Assembly: GCA_020445605.1 (NCBI GenBank)
Contig: JAGRGH010000017.1
Location: 1-64,000, forward strand
Length of the DNA stretch: 64,000 nucleotides
From: Chromatiales bacterium
GTDB taxonomy: Bacteria > Pseudomonadota > Gammaproteobacteria > JAGRGH01
Direction: 5' to 3'
Shown here: in pieces, positions 37,090-45,282 of the stretch
How the letters are laid out: each line of letters opens with the position of its first letter
Position numbering within the stretch: position 1 is the stretch's first letter
The notes under the pieces: generated by a model
Database searches by the model: none
What the model saw: the letters and a program-made list of their open reading frames with translations, nothing else
What the model was told of the DNA's origin: nothing
Translations under genes and position numbers: made by a program

Positions 37090-39140
37090 AAGTAGAACTC
37101 GACCAACTCGACCGTCTGGCAGCGACGGCGTTTGAAGGCTACCTGGTTCGCAAGGACCTGGTACGCAAGTACAGCCGTCAGTATCCGGTCCCGACGTACG
37201 TGGTCGAGTTTCTCCTCGGTCGCTACTGCGCTAGCACGGACGAACAGGAAATTGAGGAAGGGCTTACGATCGTCGAGCGCCAGCTGTCGGACCGCACGGT
37301 CAGGACGGGTGAAGAGGAGCTGTTCAAGGCGCGGGCTCGCGACCAAGGTTCAATCAAGCTGATCGATATCGTCAGAGCAAAGCTTGATGCAAAGACGGAC
37401 TCGTTCGTAGCGGAACTGCCGAGTCTCGCGATCAAGGATGTCCGTATCGAAGACAGCCTCGTCAAACAGCATGAGCGCATGCTCACCGATGGCTTCTATG
37501 CGGAAGTCACGTTGAGCTACGACGCTGCAATCGCTCAGGAGAAGGGTGGCCGTCCTTTCGCGATCGACAGTCTGCGTGCTATCCAGCTTTCCAAGGCAGA
37601 TGTGCTGGATACGCTCAAACGCGGCCGCCACGATTTCACGACTGAGGAATGGAAACGCGTTCTGCTGCGTAGCGTGGGCCTGGAGCCGTCCGCACTGTCG
37701 GAGCGTGCACGATTGGTCGCGCTTGTCAGGATGGTGCCGTTCGTGGAACGCAACTACAACATGGTCGAGCTGGGCCCACGCGGGACGGGCAAGAGCCACC
37801 TTTACCAGCAGATATCCCCATACGCACATCTGATCTCCGGTGGTAAGGCTACAGTGGCGAAGATGTTCGTCAACAATGCCAACGGGCAGCGTGGCTTGGT
37901 GTGCCAATACGACGTCGTATGCTTCGACGAAATCTCCGGTGTGTCGTTTGATCAGAAAGACGGCGTAAACATCCTCAAGGGTTACATGGAGTCCGGCGAG
38001 TTTTCACGTGGTAAGGAAAGCATCCGTGCCGAGGGCGGCATCGTGATGGTTGGAAACCTTGATGTCGAAGTCGAGCATCAGCAACGGGTCGGTCACCTGC
38101 TGAGCCCATTGCCTCCAGAGATGCGAGACGATACCGCTTTTATGGATCGCATCCACGCGTACGCGCCCGGGTGGGATTTTCCGAAGCTAAACCCGAACGA
38201 ACACTTTACAGATCACTTCGGCTTGGTCAGTGACTTCCTGTCCGAGTGCTGGAGCCGGTTACGCACCGGAAGTCGAATCCCGGTGCTTCAGGGGCGAGTG
38301 AATTACGGTGGGGCGCTAAGTGGACGAGACATCACGGCCGTCAACAAGACAGTGAGCGGCCTGCTCAAGCTGATTTACCCGGACCCCGAGATGACGGTTC
38401 CAGACGAGGAACTGGAGGAAATGGTTCGCGTCGCCCTCGAAGTCCGCCGACGGGTGAAGGAGCAACAGAAGCGAGTATTCAAGAGTGAATTCCGCAATAC
38501 ACACTTCAGCTACGCGATGGGCGAAGACGGTGTCGAGAAGTTCGTATCGACGCCGGAGCTGCATAGCGACGAAGCGATCGAACTCGACCCATTACCTCCG
38601 GGCCAGGTGTGGGGCATCAGCCCGGGCGGACCCGAGACGGGTGCCAGTCTGTACCGCCTCGAAGTGACGGTTGGCAAGGGAAGTGGCGTCAAGATCCTGA
38701 ACGCACCAGTACCGCCCGCGTTCCGGGAAAGCGTCAGGTACGCCGAGCAGAATCTTTATACCAGGGCAAAGCAACTGGTCGGCGATCGAGACCCGCGCTC
38801 TCACGAGTTTTCCTTACAGCTGCGTGCTATGGACAACGACCGCAGCGGAACCGCCCTCGGCCTACCGGCTCTGATGGCCCTTTGCAGCGGCCTGCTTGAG
38901 AAAAGTACCAAGGGGGGACTGATTGTTGTCGGAGCGCTCAACCTCGGCGGCTCAATAGAACCGCTGGCGAATGCTGTCGGTATTATCGAGGTCGCCGTTG
39001 AGAAAGGCGCTGATACTGTGCTGATGCCCGTGTCGGCACGGAAGCAGCTATTCGAGTTGTCAGACGATATGGCAACGCGGATCAATATCCAGTTTTACTC
39101 GGATACGCCAGATGCTCTGCTTAAAGCGTTGCTAGAGTGA
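37086..39140 (+). CDS. brxL: BREX Lon-like ATPase BrxL
   Basis: 684 residues from a TTG start that overlaps the pglZ stop. A Walker A is GPRGTGKSHLYQQ (about residues 229-241) and CFDEISGV is the Walker B. The C-terminal part resembles the Lon protease domain (GLLEKSTKGGLIVVGALNLG, then VEKGADTVLMPVSARKQLF), although I could not identify a canonical GPSAG serine motif. BrxL marks type 1 BREX and acts in phage restriction rather than methylation. This is the last of the six BREX genes. Confidence 0.93.
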   Translation: MKVELDQLDRLAATAFEGYLVRKDLVRKYSRQYPVPTYVVEFLLGRYCASTDEQEIEEGLTIVERQLSDRTVRTGEEELFKARARDQGSIKLIDIVRAKLDAKTDSFVAELPSLAIKDVRIEDSLVKQHERMLTDGFYAEVTLSYDAAIAQEKGGRPFAIDSLRAIQLSKADVLDTLKRGRHDFTTEEWKRVLLRSVGLEPSALSERARLVALVRMVPFVERNYNMVELGPRGTGKSHLYQQISPYAHLISGGKATVAKMFVNNANGQRGLVCQYDVVCFDEISGVSFDQKDGVNILKGYMESGEFSRGKESIRAEGGIVMVGNLDVEVEHQQRVGHLLSPLPPEMRDDTAFMDRIHAYAPGWDFPKLNPNEHFTDHFGLVSDFLSECWSRLRTGSRIPVLQGRVNYGGALSGRDITAVNKTVSGLLKLIYPDPEMTVPDEELEEMVRVALEVRRRVKEQQKRVFKSEFRNTHFSYAMGEDGVEKFVSTPELHSDEAIELDPLPPGQVWGISPGGPETGASLYRLEVTVGKGSGVKILNAPVPPAFRESVRYAEQNLYTRAKQLVGDRDPRSHEFSLQLRAMDNDRSGTALGLPALMALCSGLLEKSTKGGLIVVGALNLGGSIEPLANAVGIIEVAVEKGADTVLMPVSARKQLFELSDDMATRINIQFYSDTPDALLKALLE

Positions 39141-39235
39141 CCTTCAAGGCCGACATTGAAGCGCTTGAGAACTGGGTGGCCACGATTCGCAGACGCCGCA
39201 ATAAGAGCAAAAGCCGCATGATAAGGACAAAGTGA
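39137..39235 (+). CDS. Possible 32-residue ORF coupled to brxL
   Basis: A GTG overlapping the brxL stop opens a 32-codon frame (MTFKADIEALENWVATIRRR, then a basic tail). The overlap is the same arrangement used within the BREX operon, which suggests translation; it may also be the remnant of a longer gene lost when the Argonaute genes arrived. No family is recognised. Confidence 0.3.
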   Translation: MTFKADIEALENWVATIRRRRNKSKSRMIRTK

Positions 39236-39253
39236 ACAGTAAACCAGTAACGC

Positions 39254-40639
39254 ATGGATAATGAAACCGCGAATTCAGAACGAAAGACTCTTTTCATTAG
39301 TAAGGCTACGCCGGGTGATGATGAGTTTGTGCTTTGGTTAGCTCCTCGCCTAGAGGCGGCTGGATACAAGGTTTTCGCAGATATCGTGACTTTGGAGGCA
39401 GGCGACCGCTGGCGCAAAGAGATCACAAATACGCTCCAGAACAAGGCAATCAAGATGCTCTTGTGTTGCCGGGATTCGACCTTGGCAAAAGATGGCGTAC
39501 AGGAGGAGATCGGTATTGCCTCTGACCTCGTCAAGTTGCTCGACGACAACCGGTTCATTATCCCCCTTCGTCTAGAGCCATACAAAAGAGTCTTTGGAAT
39601 CGGCGAGCTCCAGTACGTCGATTTTGTCGGGAGCTGGGCGAAGGGTCTCCGCGATCTTCTAGATACGCTGGAAAATCAGTCCGTCTCTCGCTCTACAGAC
39701 ACGATCCATATAAATCCCAATTGGGAGCACTACAAGAAGCGTTTGGCAATACGGGTCGAACCGTTGCCGGAAGTTCTCACACTGAATTGGATCCGTATTG
39801 CGAGTCTTCCGGACGCCATTCGTTACTACCAACCTACTGGAGCTATTGATCACACGCTGATGGCTGGTGCCTGCAAAGACGGTCAATATCCTGCGGAGGT
39901 ATACCATCGAGGGTTCTTTTCTTTCGCGGTGCCTGAGGAGATCGACCAGGATTTTGCTCATATTGGAAAGTTTGCTGTTCACTCAACCCACAATCTCTCT
40001 AAGTTCCTGGAGAAGGGTAGTGCCGCTCCTGACATACGGCCTCGCGAGGCCAAAAATCTTATGTCATCCATGTTCCGCAAGGCTTGGGAACGTTTATGCA
40101 GGGAGAAGGGGCTTTATGAATATGCTTTCTCCAACCAGCTCGCCTTTCACGTGACCAAGGACCAGATTCCGCTGGGCAAGAAATTGTCCTGGGGGCGGCA
40201 AGGGCGGCGCCGTTCTTCGATGCTTCGCAACATCTCGCGCGGCAAAGTCTGGCAGTACGGCGTTTCCGCTGTGCCAGCTCTATGGCCCTATCCTCATTTC
40301 AAGCTTAAATCGCGCGTGTTGTTCTCCGAATTGACCGGCAAGGAAGCCGGTGCCGTCTTCTCTGAGACGGATCAGCAGCATCGCCTCAGACGCAGCATCT
40401 GCAAAGGCTGGCGAAACAAGGCGTGGCACGGGCGCATGATGGCATTCCTCGAATTGATGTCTGGTGACGAGGCCTTCATACAACTGCCACTTTCGGGGAC
40501 GGCAGCCCTGATGATCGACGCGTATCCGGTGACGGTGACGGCGCCTGTAACCACCGCGTTGCCCGATGCGATGGACGATGACGCCGAGGAGCAGGACAGC
40601 TCGACGCTTGGAAACTATACGGACGAGGAGGATGTATGA
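39254..40639 (+). CDS. TIR-APAZ protein of a SPARTA-type short Argonaute system
   Basis: 461 residues. Residues about 10-140 are a TIR-like domain (TLFISKATPGDDEFVLWLAP, then VFADIVTLEAGDRWRKEI, and a KDGVQEEIGIA stretch whose glutamate is the likely NADase residue). The remainder is an APAZ-like domain, a pAgo N-domain analogue. In SPARTA, the TIR-APAZ/short-Ago pair binds guide RNA and, on target DNA, oligomerises to hydrolyse NAD and kill the cell. It overlaps the Argonaute gene by four bases. It is intact here, but its partner is broken. Confidence 0.85.
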   Translation: MDNETANSERKTLFISKATPGDDEFVLWLAPRLEAAGYKVFADIVTLEAGDRWRKEITNTLQNKAIKMLLCCRDSTLAKDGVQEEIGIASDLVKLLDDNRFIIPLRLEPYKRVFGIGELQYVDFVGSWAKGLRDLLDTLENQSVSRSTDTIHINPNWEHYKKRLAIRVEPLPEVLTLNWIRIASLPDAIRYYQPTGAIDHTLMAGACKDGQYPAEVYHRGFFSFAVPEEIDQDFAHIGKFAVHSTHNLSKFLEKGSAAPDIRPREAKNLMSSMFRKAWERLCREKGLYEYAFSNQLAFHVTKDQIPLGKKLSWGRQGRRRSSMLRNISRGKVWQYGVSAVPALWPYPHFKLKSRVLFSELTGKEAGAVFSETDQQHRLRRSICKGWRNKAWHGRMMAFLELMSGDEAFIQLPLSGTAALMIDAYPVTVTAPVTTALPDAMDDDAEEQDSSTLGNYTDEEDV

Positions 40640-42496
40640 CGGAGCTGCAGGAGCAAGCGCTCGAAGTCGCCTACGTCGAGGAACCGGACTTGGTCTTCGG
40701 TTACGGGCAGGTGTCCGATCATCCCAAGGACGGGCTCTTGCTTTACGGTCCCCATTCGGGACCTAGCCGCTCAAAAGAGATTTCGGTCGGCGTCATCGGA
40801 ACCAGAGAGGGGCTGAACTACTTCAGGAACTGGGCGATAAACTTGGGTGGTTTCATCTCGATCCCGAAACCCGGCAAGAGGGACAAAGAGCACCGTCTTC
40901 ATTTGTCGAACTTTCCGGGCCTGGAGGAAGCCTACGGCCTCTTGATCAGTCCCGGAGACTTCGTCGAGCGGAGAGTGGACCTCAAGGAGCTGGATGACGC
41001 GACGAAGACAGTCAACCGGCATGAAGCGGTTCGAAAAGCGGTTGATCTTTATATCCGGGAAATCGAGTACCAGGACCAGAACGAGGAACGGACCGTCGAT
41101 GTCTGGGTCTTTGTGTTGCCAGAACTCGTCTTCGAACGTTGCAAGCCGCTCTCGCGACGCTCGGGTCTCGACCGCTGTCCGCCAAGGAAGTGCGAAGCAC
41201 GAGGCGGATAGTCCCCGATAGGCGTAGCGCGCGGGCGTATGGCCGTAGTGGCGCAGGGGATGTAATTCCCGAAGCCGGCGAAGGCCATATGCAAAGCGCA
41301 TCGCGAAACGCCGTCAAGCCATTTGCGGGAGTTGAGACGGAGGGCTTCCCAACGAGGAAGTCCGCAGTCGCAACGCACGCAGGGCGAATCGGGGCCTGAC
41401 AAGTTGTCAAGGAGCGAGTCGATTTTGGTTGACTGGGACGTCCCAAAATCATTCACGAGCGACGAAGACACTCTAGTTGTTACAGGGCGAGTTTGCAAAG
41501 AAGCAAAAGACCCGAACAGATATGCCGTTGTTCGAAGGAGTGGTTGATCAGAGCGATGAAGACATTTTTGACGATGTTCCCGATTTTCATAGGCAGGTCA
41601 AAGCACGCCTGCTCAAGCTGGGTCACACGTCACAGCTCATCCGGGAGACAACACTCGCGCCTGACCAATTCGTGAATAGGGCTGGTTATCCGCTTCGGCC
41701 CCTCCAGGATGCCGCAAGCGTTGCATGGAACATTGCTACCGGCCTCTATTACAAAACGCAGCCGGAGCCGCCTTGGAAATTGGCGAATGTGAGGCCGGGT
41801 GTTTGTTATATCGGGCTCGTGTTCAAACTGATTCCAAACGATCCGAAGGAGCATGCCTGTTGCGCAGCCCAGATGTTCTTGAATGAAGGTGATGCGGTCG
41901 TCTTTCGCGGCGCCAATGGTCCTTGGAAAACCGGAGACTATGAGTTCCATCTCAAAAAGCCAGAAGCCAAGAGGCTGATCTCCAAAGTACTCGACACGTT
42001 CAAGGACAAGCACGGGACGCTGCCAAAAGAGCTTTTCATTCACGGGCGAACGACCTTTGAGGACGGGGAATGGCAGGCATTTACGGAGGCGGCCCCCCAA
42101 GGCACCAATGTCATTGGTGTACGGATCAAGACGACGGCCGGGGACACGAAGCTTTTTCGGAACGGGGACTATCCGGTACTGCGCGGAACGGCCCTTATCC
42201 TTGATGAGAGGAACGCTTACCTCTGGACGAACGGCTTCGTCCCTCGTCTTGATACTTATATCGGACCGGAAACGCCAAATCCTTTGTTGATTACGATCCT
42301 GCGCAGTACCAGAGAATTCCCAAGTATCAAGACTGTGCTTCAGGACATCATGGGGCTGACGAAGATTAACTACAACGCGTGTAATTACAGCGATGGCCTT
42401 CCTGTCACTATCCGGTTTGCCAATAAAGTTGGAGATGTCCTGACAATGGGCTCTGCAAAGGATTCCGAGAGGCAACCGCTCAAGTTTTACGTCTAA
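40636..42496 (+). pseudogene. Short prokaryotic Argonaute (MID-PIWI), interrupted by an insertion
   Basis: The first part (40636-41163) reads from MTELQEQALEVAY to VLPELVFERCKPLSRRSGLD and then enters foreign sequence and stops at 41209-41211. The Argonaute frame resumes out of phase at about 41485 with [18 protein letters not shown] and continues to 42496, with typical short-Ago PIWI blocks ([44 protein letters not shown]). A 0.3-kb structured element lies between the parts. Removing it would give about 510 residues, the normal length of a short pAgo. As it stands the protein cannot be made whole. Confidence 0.85.
41164..41484 (+). mobile_element. 0.3-kb structured element, copy 1, inside the Argonaute gene
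   Basis: Bounds are inferred from where the Argonaute coding sequence stops and resumes. It has no ORF. Near the left end is a CCGCC...GGCGG hairpin with GTGC/GCAC inside (41179-41205), then AGTCCCC (41210). Near the right end GCGAGTCG (41414-41421) adjoins GATTTTGG (41421-41428), paired with CCAAAATC (41443-41450) around the palindrome GGGACGTCCC (41435-41444). Copy 2 at about 52.9-53.2 kb has the same order and spacing (AGTCCCC to GCGAGTCG: 204 versus 202 bases). Subterminal hairpins and no terminal repeats suggest an IS200/IS605-type non-autonomous element, possibly carrying a HEARO/omega-like RNA. Confidence 0.6.
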
Positions 42497-42520
42497 TGCG
42501 TTTCGTCAGACCTTTTGCCT

Positions 42521-42665
42521 ATCAGAGACGACGAACTGATTCACTCGAATGGAAAGACTTATACTGCGATCAAGATGTGGGGAACACGCACCGCTGAAGC
42601 CATTTGATCTGCTATTGGATAAGTTCACCAAGCGTGGAATCTCGTATCGTGAGAGTACAGCATAA
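42521..42665 (+). pseudogene. C-terminal remnant of an unidentified protein, frameshifted
   Basis: The plus strand codes for DDELIHSNGKTYTAIKMWGT, then RTAEA; with one base skipped at about 42602 it continues FDLLLDKFTKRGISYRESTA and stops at 42663. The even composition and continuity through one frameshift look like decayed coding sequence. I do not recognise the protein. It sits between the Argonaute gene and the FlhC-like gene. Confidence 0.35.
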
Positions 42666-42783
42666 CAGTGTATGCAGGTCTGTCTGAACAAGGTCGGTTG
42701 CATATCCCCATCCAGGAGCAATACGCGCTGACTCAAATCCGTCAGCAGGTCCCAGATTGGAAGTCAAGGTGGTCCTGGCATGC

Positions 42784-43437
42784 TCAGCGCTGCCTCCCCC
42801 GATGTTTATTGAAGCCACACTGGGGGCAGGTCTCGCGCCGGCGGCCTCGGGATTGGAGCGGCAACTGGACGCCACAATCACGGCAGCGATGTCGGTGGTA
42901 AAGCCGACAGCCGTGACAAATAAGTTTTGTACAGTCCACGGGCGAGAGAAAGGACGTTCCGCAGTCCTGACAGGGTCGCTCACGCCAGGTCTCCATATTG
43001 ACCAGGCGCGGCACATGCACGACGCGAGTCAGATCGAAGAGCGGTTTGCCGATCAGTCGCTCATAGGCTTCATAGGCATCGATCAGGGCGCGTGCCGCGC
43101 TGCGTCCGGTCTGTAGCAGACGATCCTGCAGTCGCCAGACTAGGGTCGCCTGCAACATGCGGCGATCATGCGCTCGGTACCAGGTATCGGTGAACGGCAT
43201 CTGTCCCGGCGGCGAAGGTTCACCGTGCAACTGCCGATACAAGCGGTTGACCGTGGTCTTTTCCAGGCCGGTCAATTGCGCGACCAGTCCCGCCCGGGCG
43301 CCGAGCTGGATGAGGCGCGCGGATTCCTGGATCCGCGTGGCATAGCCACACAGCTCCGCGGTGCAAACCGCGCGATCGGCCTTGGCAAAAGGACAGAGGC
43401 TGGACAGAAACAACGCTGAATCGGTTTCAGGCTTCAT
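42784..43437 (-). CDS. FlhC-like transcriptional activator, probable ICE regulator
   Basis: 217 residues. The N-terminal and middle parts have the FlhC form (TRIQESARLIQLGARAGLVA and LIDAYEAYERLIGKPLFDL), with a zinc-binding Cys pair CQDCGTSF and CHGC at about residues 164-184, followed by an extra CRDC/CPQC pair. FlhC with FlhD forms a heterohexameric activator of flagellar genes, and SetC/SetD in SXT/R391 are diverged FlhCD that switch on transfer. No flagellar genes are here, so an ICE activator is the better reading. The ATG follows GGGAGGG. Confidence 0.8.
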   Translation of the reverse strand: MKPETDSALFLSSLCPFAKADRAVCTAELCGYATRIQESARLIQLGARAGLVAQLTGLEKTTVNRLYRQLHGEPSPPGQMPFTDTWYRAHDRRMLQATLVWRLQDRLLQTGRSAARALIDAYEAYERLIGKPLFDLTRVVHVPRLVNMETWRERPCQDCGTSFLSPVDCTKLICHGCRLYHRHRCRDCGVQLPLQSRGRRRETCPQCGFNKHRGRQR

Positions 43438-43453
43438 GTGCTCGCCCTCCCTC

Positions 43454-43747
43454 TCACCGTACCGTGAACAGCGTGGCGTGTTCCATGATGGTCGCGATCT
43501 CTTCCGCGCGCCCCTCGCGCACGGCGGCGAACAGCCGCGACCACCACCAGGTCTCCTGGCGCGGAATCAATAGCGGGAGTTTGATCTGGGTGATCTGCGA
43601 CAACTGGTATGGCGTCAGCTCCGCCAGCATGTGTGCCAGGTCATCGGCGAGACCCGTCAGCGTCGCGGCCAGCTGCGGATCCCGCCGGGTGAGGTCGCGG
43701 GCGTGAATCAGGTACTGCAGGTTTATCTGTGAGAAATCGTATGTCAT
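43454..43747 (-). CDS. FlhD-like partner of the FlhC-like activator
   Basis: 97 residues from the ATG at 43747. The N-terminus, MTYDFSQINLQYLIHARDLT, and the LTPYQLSQITQIKLPLL stretch follow the FlhD pattern. It lies directly upstream of the FlhC-like gene in the same operon and its start overlaps the stop of the upstream HTH gene. Together they would activate a class of promoters in the ICE. Confidence 0.75.
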   Translation of the reverse strand: MTYDFSQINLQYLIHARDLTRRDPQLAATLTGLADDLAHMLAELTPYQLSQITQIKLPLLIPRQETWWWSRLFAAVREGRAEEIATIMEHATLFTVR

Positions 43748-44076
43748 CTTTGTATCCCCCCATGGCATTTTTCAAGCGTGCTCAAGTCTTTATCGGACGA
43801 TCTGCCACCCTGTTGTAATCTCGCTGTAACATTGGCAGGGATCGTGCTGCGCCGATCGATGGCCTCGGCTACCACGCGCGCCTCGAAATAGACCCGCCGA
43901 CCCAGCTGCCGCCGCGCCTCGCCCAGCGCCACCGCGAGCGGCTGGCGTCTACGCGCAATGGCCATACGCACCCCGTTAGGGCTAAGATGCAACACCTCTG
44001 CTAAGTGCTTGAATGTCAACAACGGCCCGTAGTGCGCGAGCAGGTATTGATGTGTCGCTGAGAGGGGTTCGGTCAC
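43744..44076 (-). CDS. Small HTH-like DNA-binding protein upstream of the FlhDC pair
   Basis: 110 residues from a GTG at 44076, preceded by GGGAG; a TTG at 44091 would add five residues. A helix-turn-helix-like stretch, TFKHLAEVLHLSPNGVRMAI, sits near residues 20-40, followed by a basic ARRRQPL region. It is the first gene of the FlhDC-like operon and couples to FlhD by a four-base overlap. Its family name is not known to me. Confidence 0.6.
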   Translation of the reverse strand: MTEPLSATHQYLLAHYGPLLTFKHLAEVLHLSPNGVRMAIARRRQPLAVALGEARRQLGRRVYFEARVVAEAIDRRSTIPANVTARLQQGGRSSDKDLSTLEKCHGGIQR

Positions 44077-44091
44077 CGCCTGTGCTCCCAA

Positions 44092-44345
44092 GTGCTGATT
44101 TGTGGCGCTATGTTAAGTTGCTGTTGTAAAAGAAAAAGAAGGAAAGGCGGCGGCAGAGGCGCCGCTTTCGGGGCTTTATTGGCTGGCGTATTGTGATAGG
44201 GCCTAGACGGAATTGAGGCACCGTGCTGAATCGGTGGCGCGGAGGAATACGACAAAACAATGACTTACATAGCGCAGGCAAGCTGCTCTTCAAGCTCGAT
44301 TTGTCGTTGCTGGCATCCCTAGGTCCGCTGGGCTAGCGTCTGATT
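44092..44345. other. Divergent gap between the FlhDC-like operon and the SRAP gene
   Basis: About 250 bases that must hold promoters for both sides. There is a long A-rich run on the plus strand (around 44131-44146) but I see no clear -35/-10 pairs, repeat or RNA gene. Confidence 0.4.
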
Positions 44346-45024
44346 ATGTGTGGCCGCTTCTACCTCGATACACCCCGCGAACGCCTGCGTGAGCAATTCG
44401 CTCTGAAGCAGATGCCGCTCCTGACTGCGCGTTTCAATATCGCCCCCTCGCAGGACATAGCGGCGATACGCGAAGGCGAGGTGGGTAAGCAACTGGTCAT
44501 GCTGCACTGGGGCCTGATCCCCCACTGGGCCAAGGAGGAGAAGACGAAGTTCAGCATGATCAACGCGCGTGCCGAAACCGTGTCTACCAAGCTAGCCTAC
44601 CGCGCGGCTTTCCGGCAGCGGCGGTGCCTGGTGCCCGCCAGCGGCTTTTTTCGAGTGGGAACGGACAGCCCGCGGTCGCCAGCCCTATGCGGTGCGGTTG
44701 AAGGATACGGATCTCTTCGCCTTTGCCGGCCTGTGGGAGTACTGGGAAGGCGAGCACGGCAAGACCATCGAATCCTGTACCATCGTCGTAACCGACGCCA
44801 ACGAACTGCTGCGGCCCATCCATGACCGGATGCCGGTGATTCTGGATCAAGACAATTATGACGCCTGGTTGGGTCACGAGACCGCGGACACTGAACATCT
44901 GCTCAGTTTGCTGCGTCCCTATCCGGCCAAGCAGATGACCTTGTACCCAGTCAGTAAGCGGGTGAACAGCCCGAAAGACGATGAATCCAAATGTATCGAG
45001 CCGGTGATTCTAGACAATGCGTGA
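44346..45024 (+). pseudogene. SRAP/YedK-family DNA-protein crosslink protein, frameshifted
   Basis: The gene begins MCGRFYLDTPRERLREQF, with the catalytic Cys2, and has FNIAPSQDIAAIR and WGLIPHWAKEEKTKFSMINA, hallmarks of SRAP/HMCES/YedK proteins, which bond covalently to abasic sites in single-stranded DNA. At the run of six T's (44646-44651) one extra T shifts the frame within the conserved PASGFFEW motif; the second part resumes at RQPYAVRLKDTDLFAFAGLW and ends at 45024. It is either a real pseudogene or a homopolymer sequencing error. Confidence 0.82.
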
Positions 45025-45089
45025 AAAGCAATCTGACTCTTTGTCAAACAAGTGATCACCGGCTTTTATCGCAGCAGCGCGGCGCCATA

Positions 45090-45236
45090 GTAATTCGCTC
45101 TACGGGATATAAGGACACCAAGGCCGGCGAGCGCGAAGTCCAGAAAGCACTGCGCAAGGCGATTTATGTAAAGTACAAGATCATGGATCAGGACTTGTTC
45201 GACAAGGCATTTGGGTACATCCGACAGTACTACTGA
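45090..45236 (+). pseudogene. C-terminal remnant of a type I restriction HsdR subunit
   Basis: The last 49 codons (STGYKDTKAGEREVQKALRK, then a YIRQYY end) resemble the extreme C-terminus of type I restriction endonuclease HsdR. No upstream part of the gene remains. The fragment lies between the SRAP gene and the E2-E1-JAB gene and points to a lost restriction system. Confidence 0.5.
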
Positions 45237-45282
45237 TTGGATACGGCCTGGAGCAGGGTCATATTATGGAAACCAATTTGCG

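Noticed and set aside
41190-41484. Element copy 1 as a group II intron
   Set aside because: It lacks the GTGYG start and a recognisable domain V, and no intron-encoded reverse transcriptase is present.
41477-42496. Second half of the Argonaute read as an independent gene
   Set aside because: It starts within the inserted element and its content joins the preceding fragment; two halves of one broken gene explain it better.
42784-43747. FlhC and FlhD as flagellar regulators
   Set aside because: No flagellar genes nearby, and the pair is within mobile DNA; a SetCD-like transfer regulator is more likely.
44692-45024. Second half of the SRAP gene as a separate 110-residue gene
   Set aside because: It is the direct continuation of the gene after a one-base frameshift.
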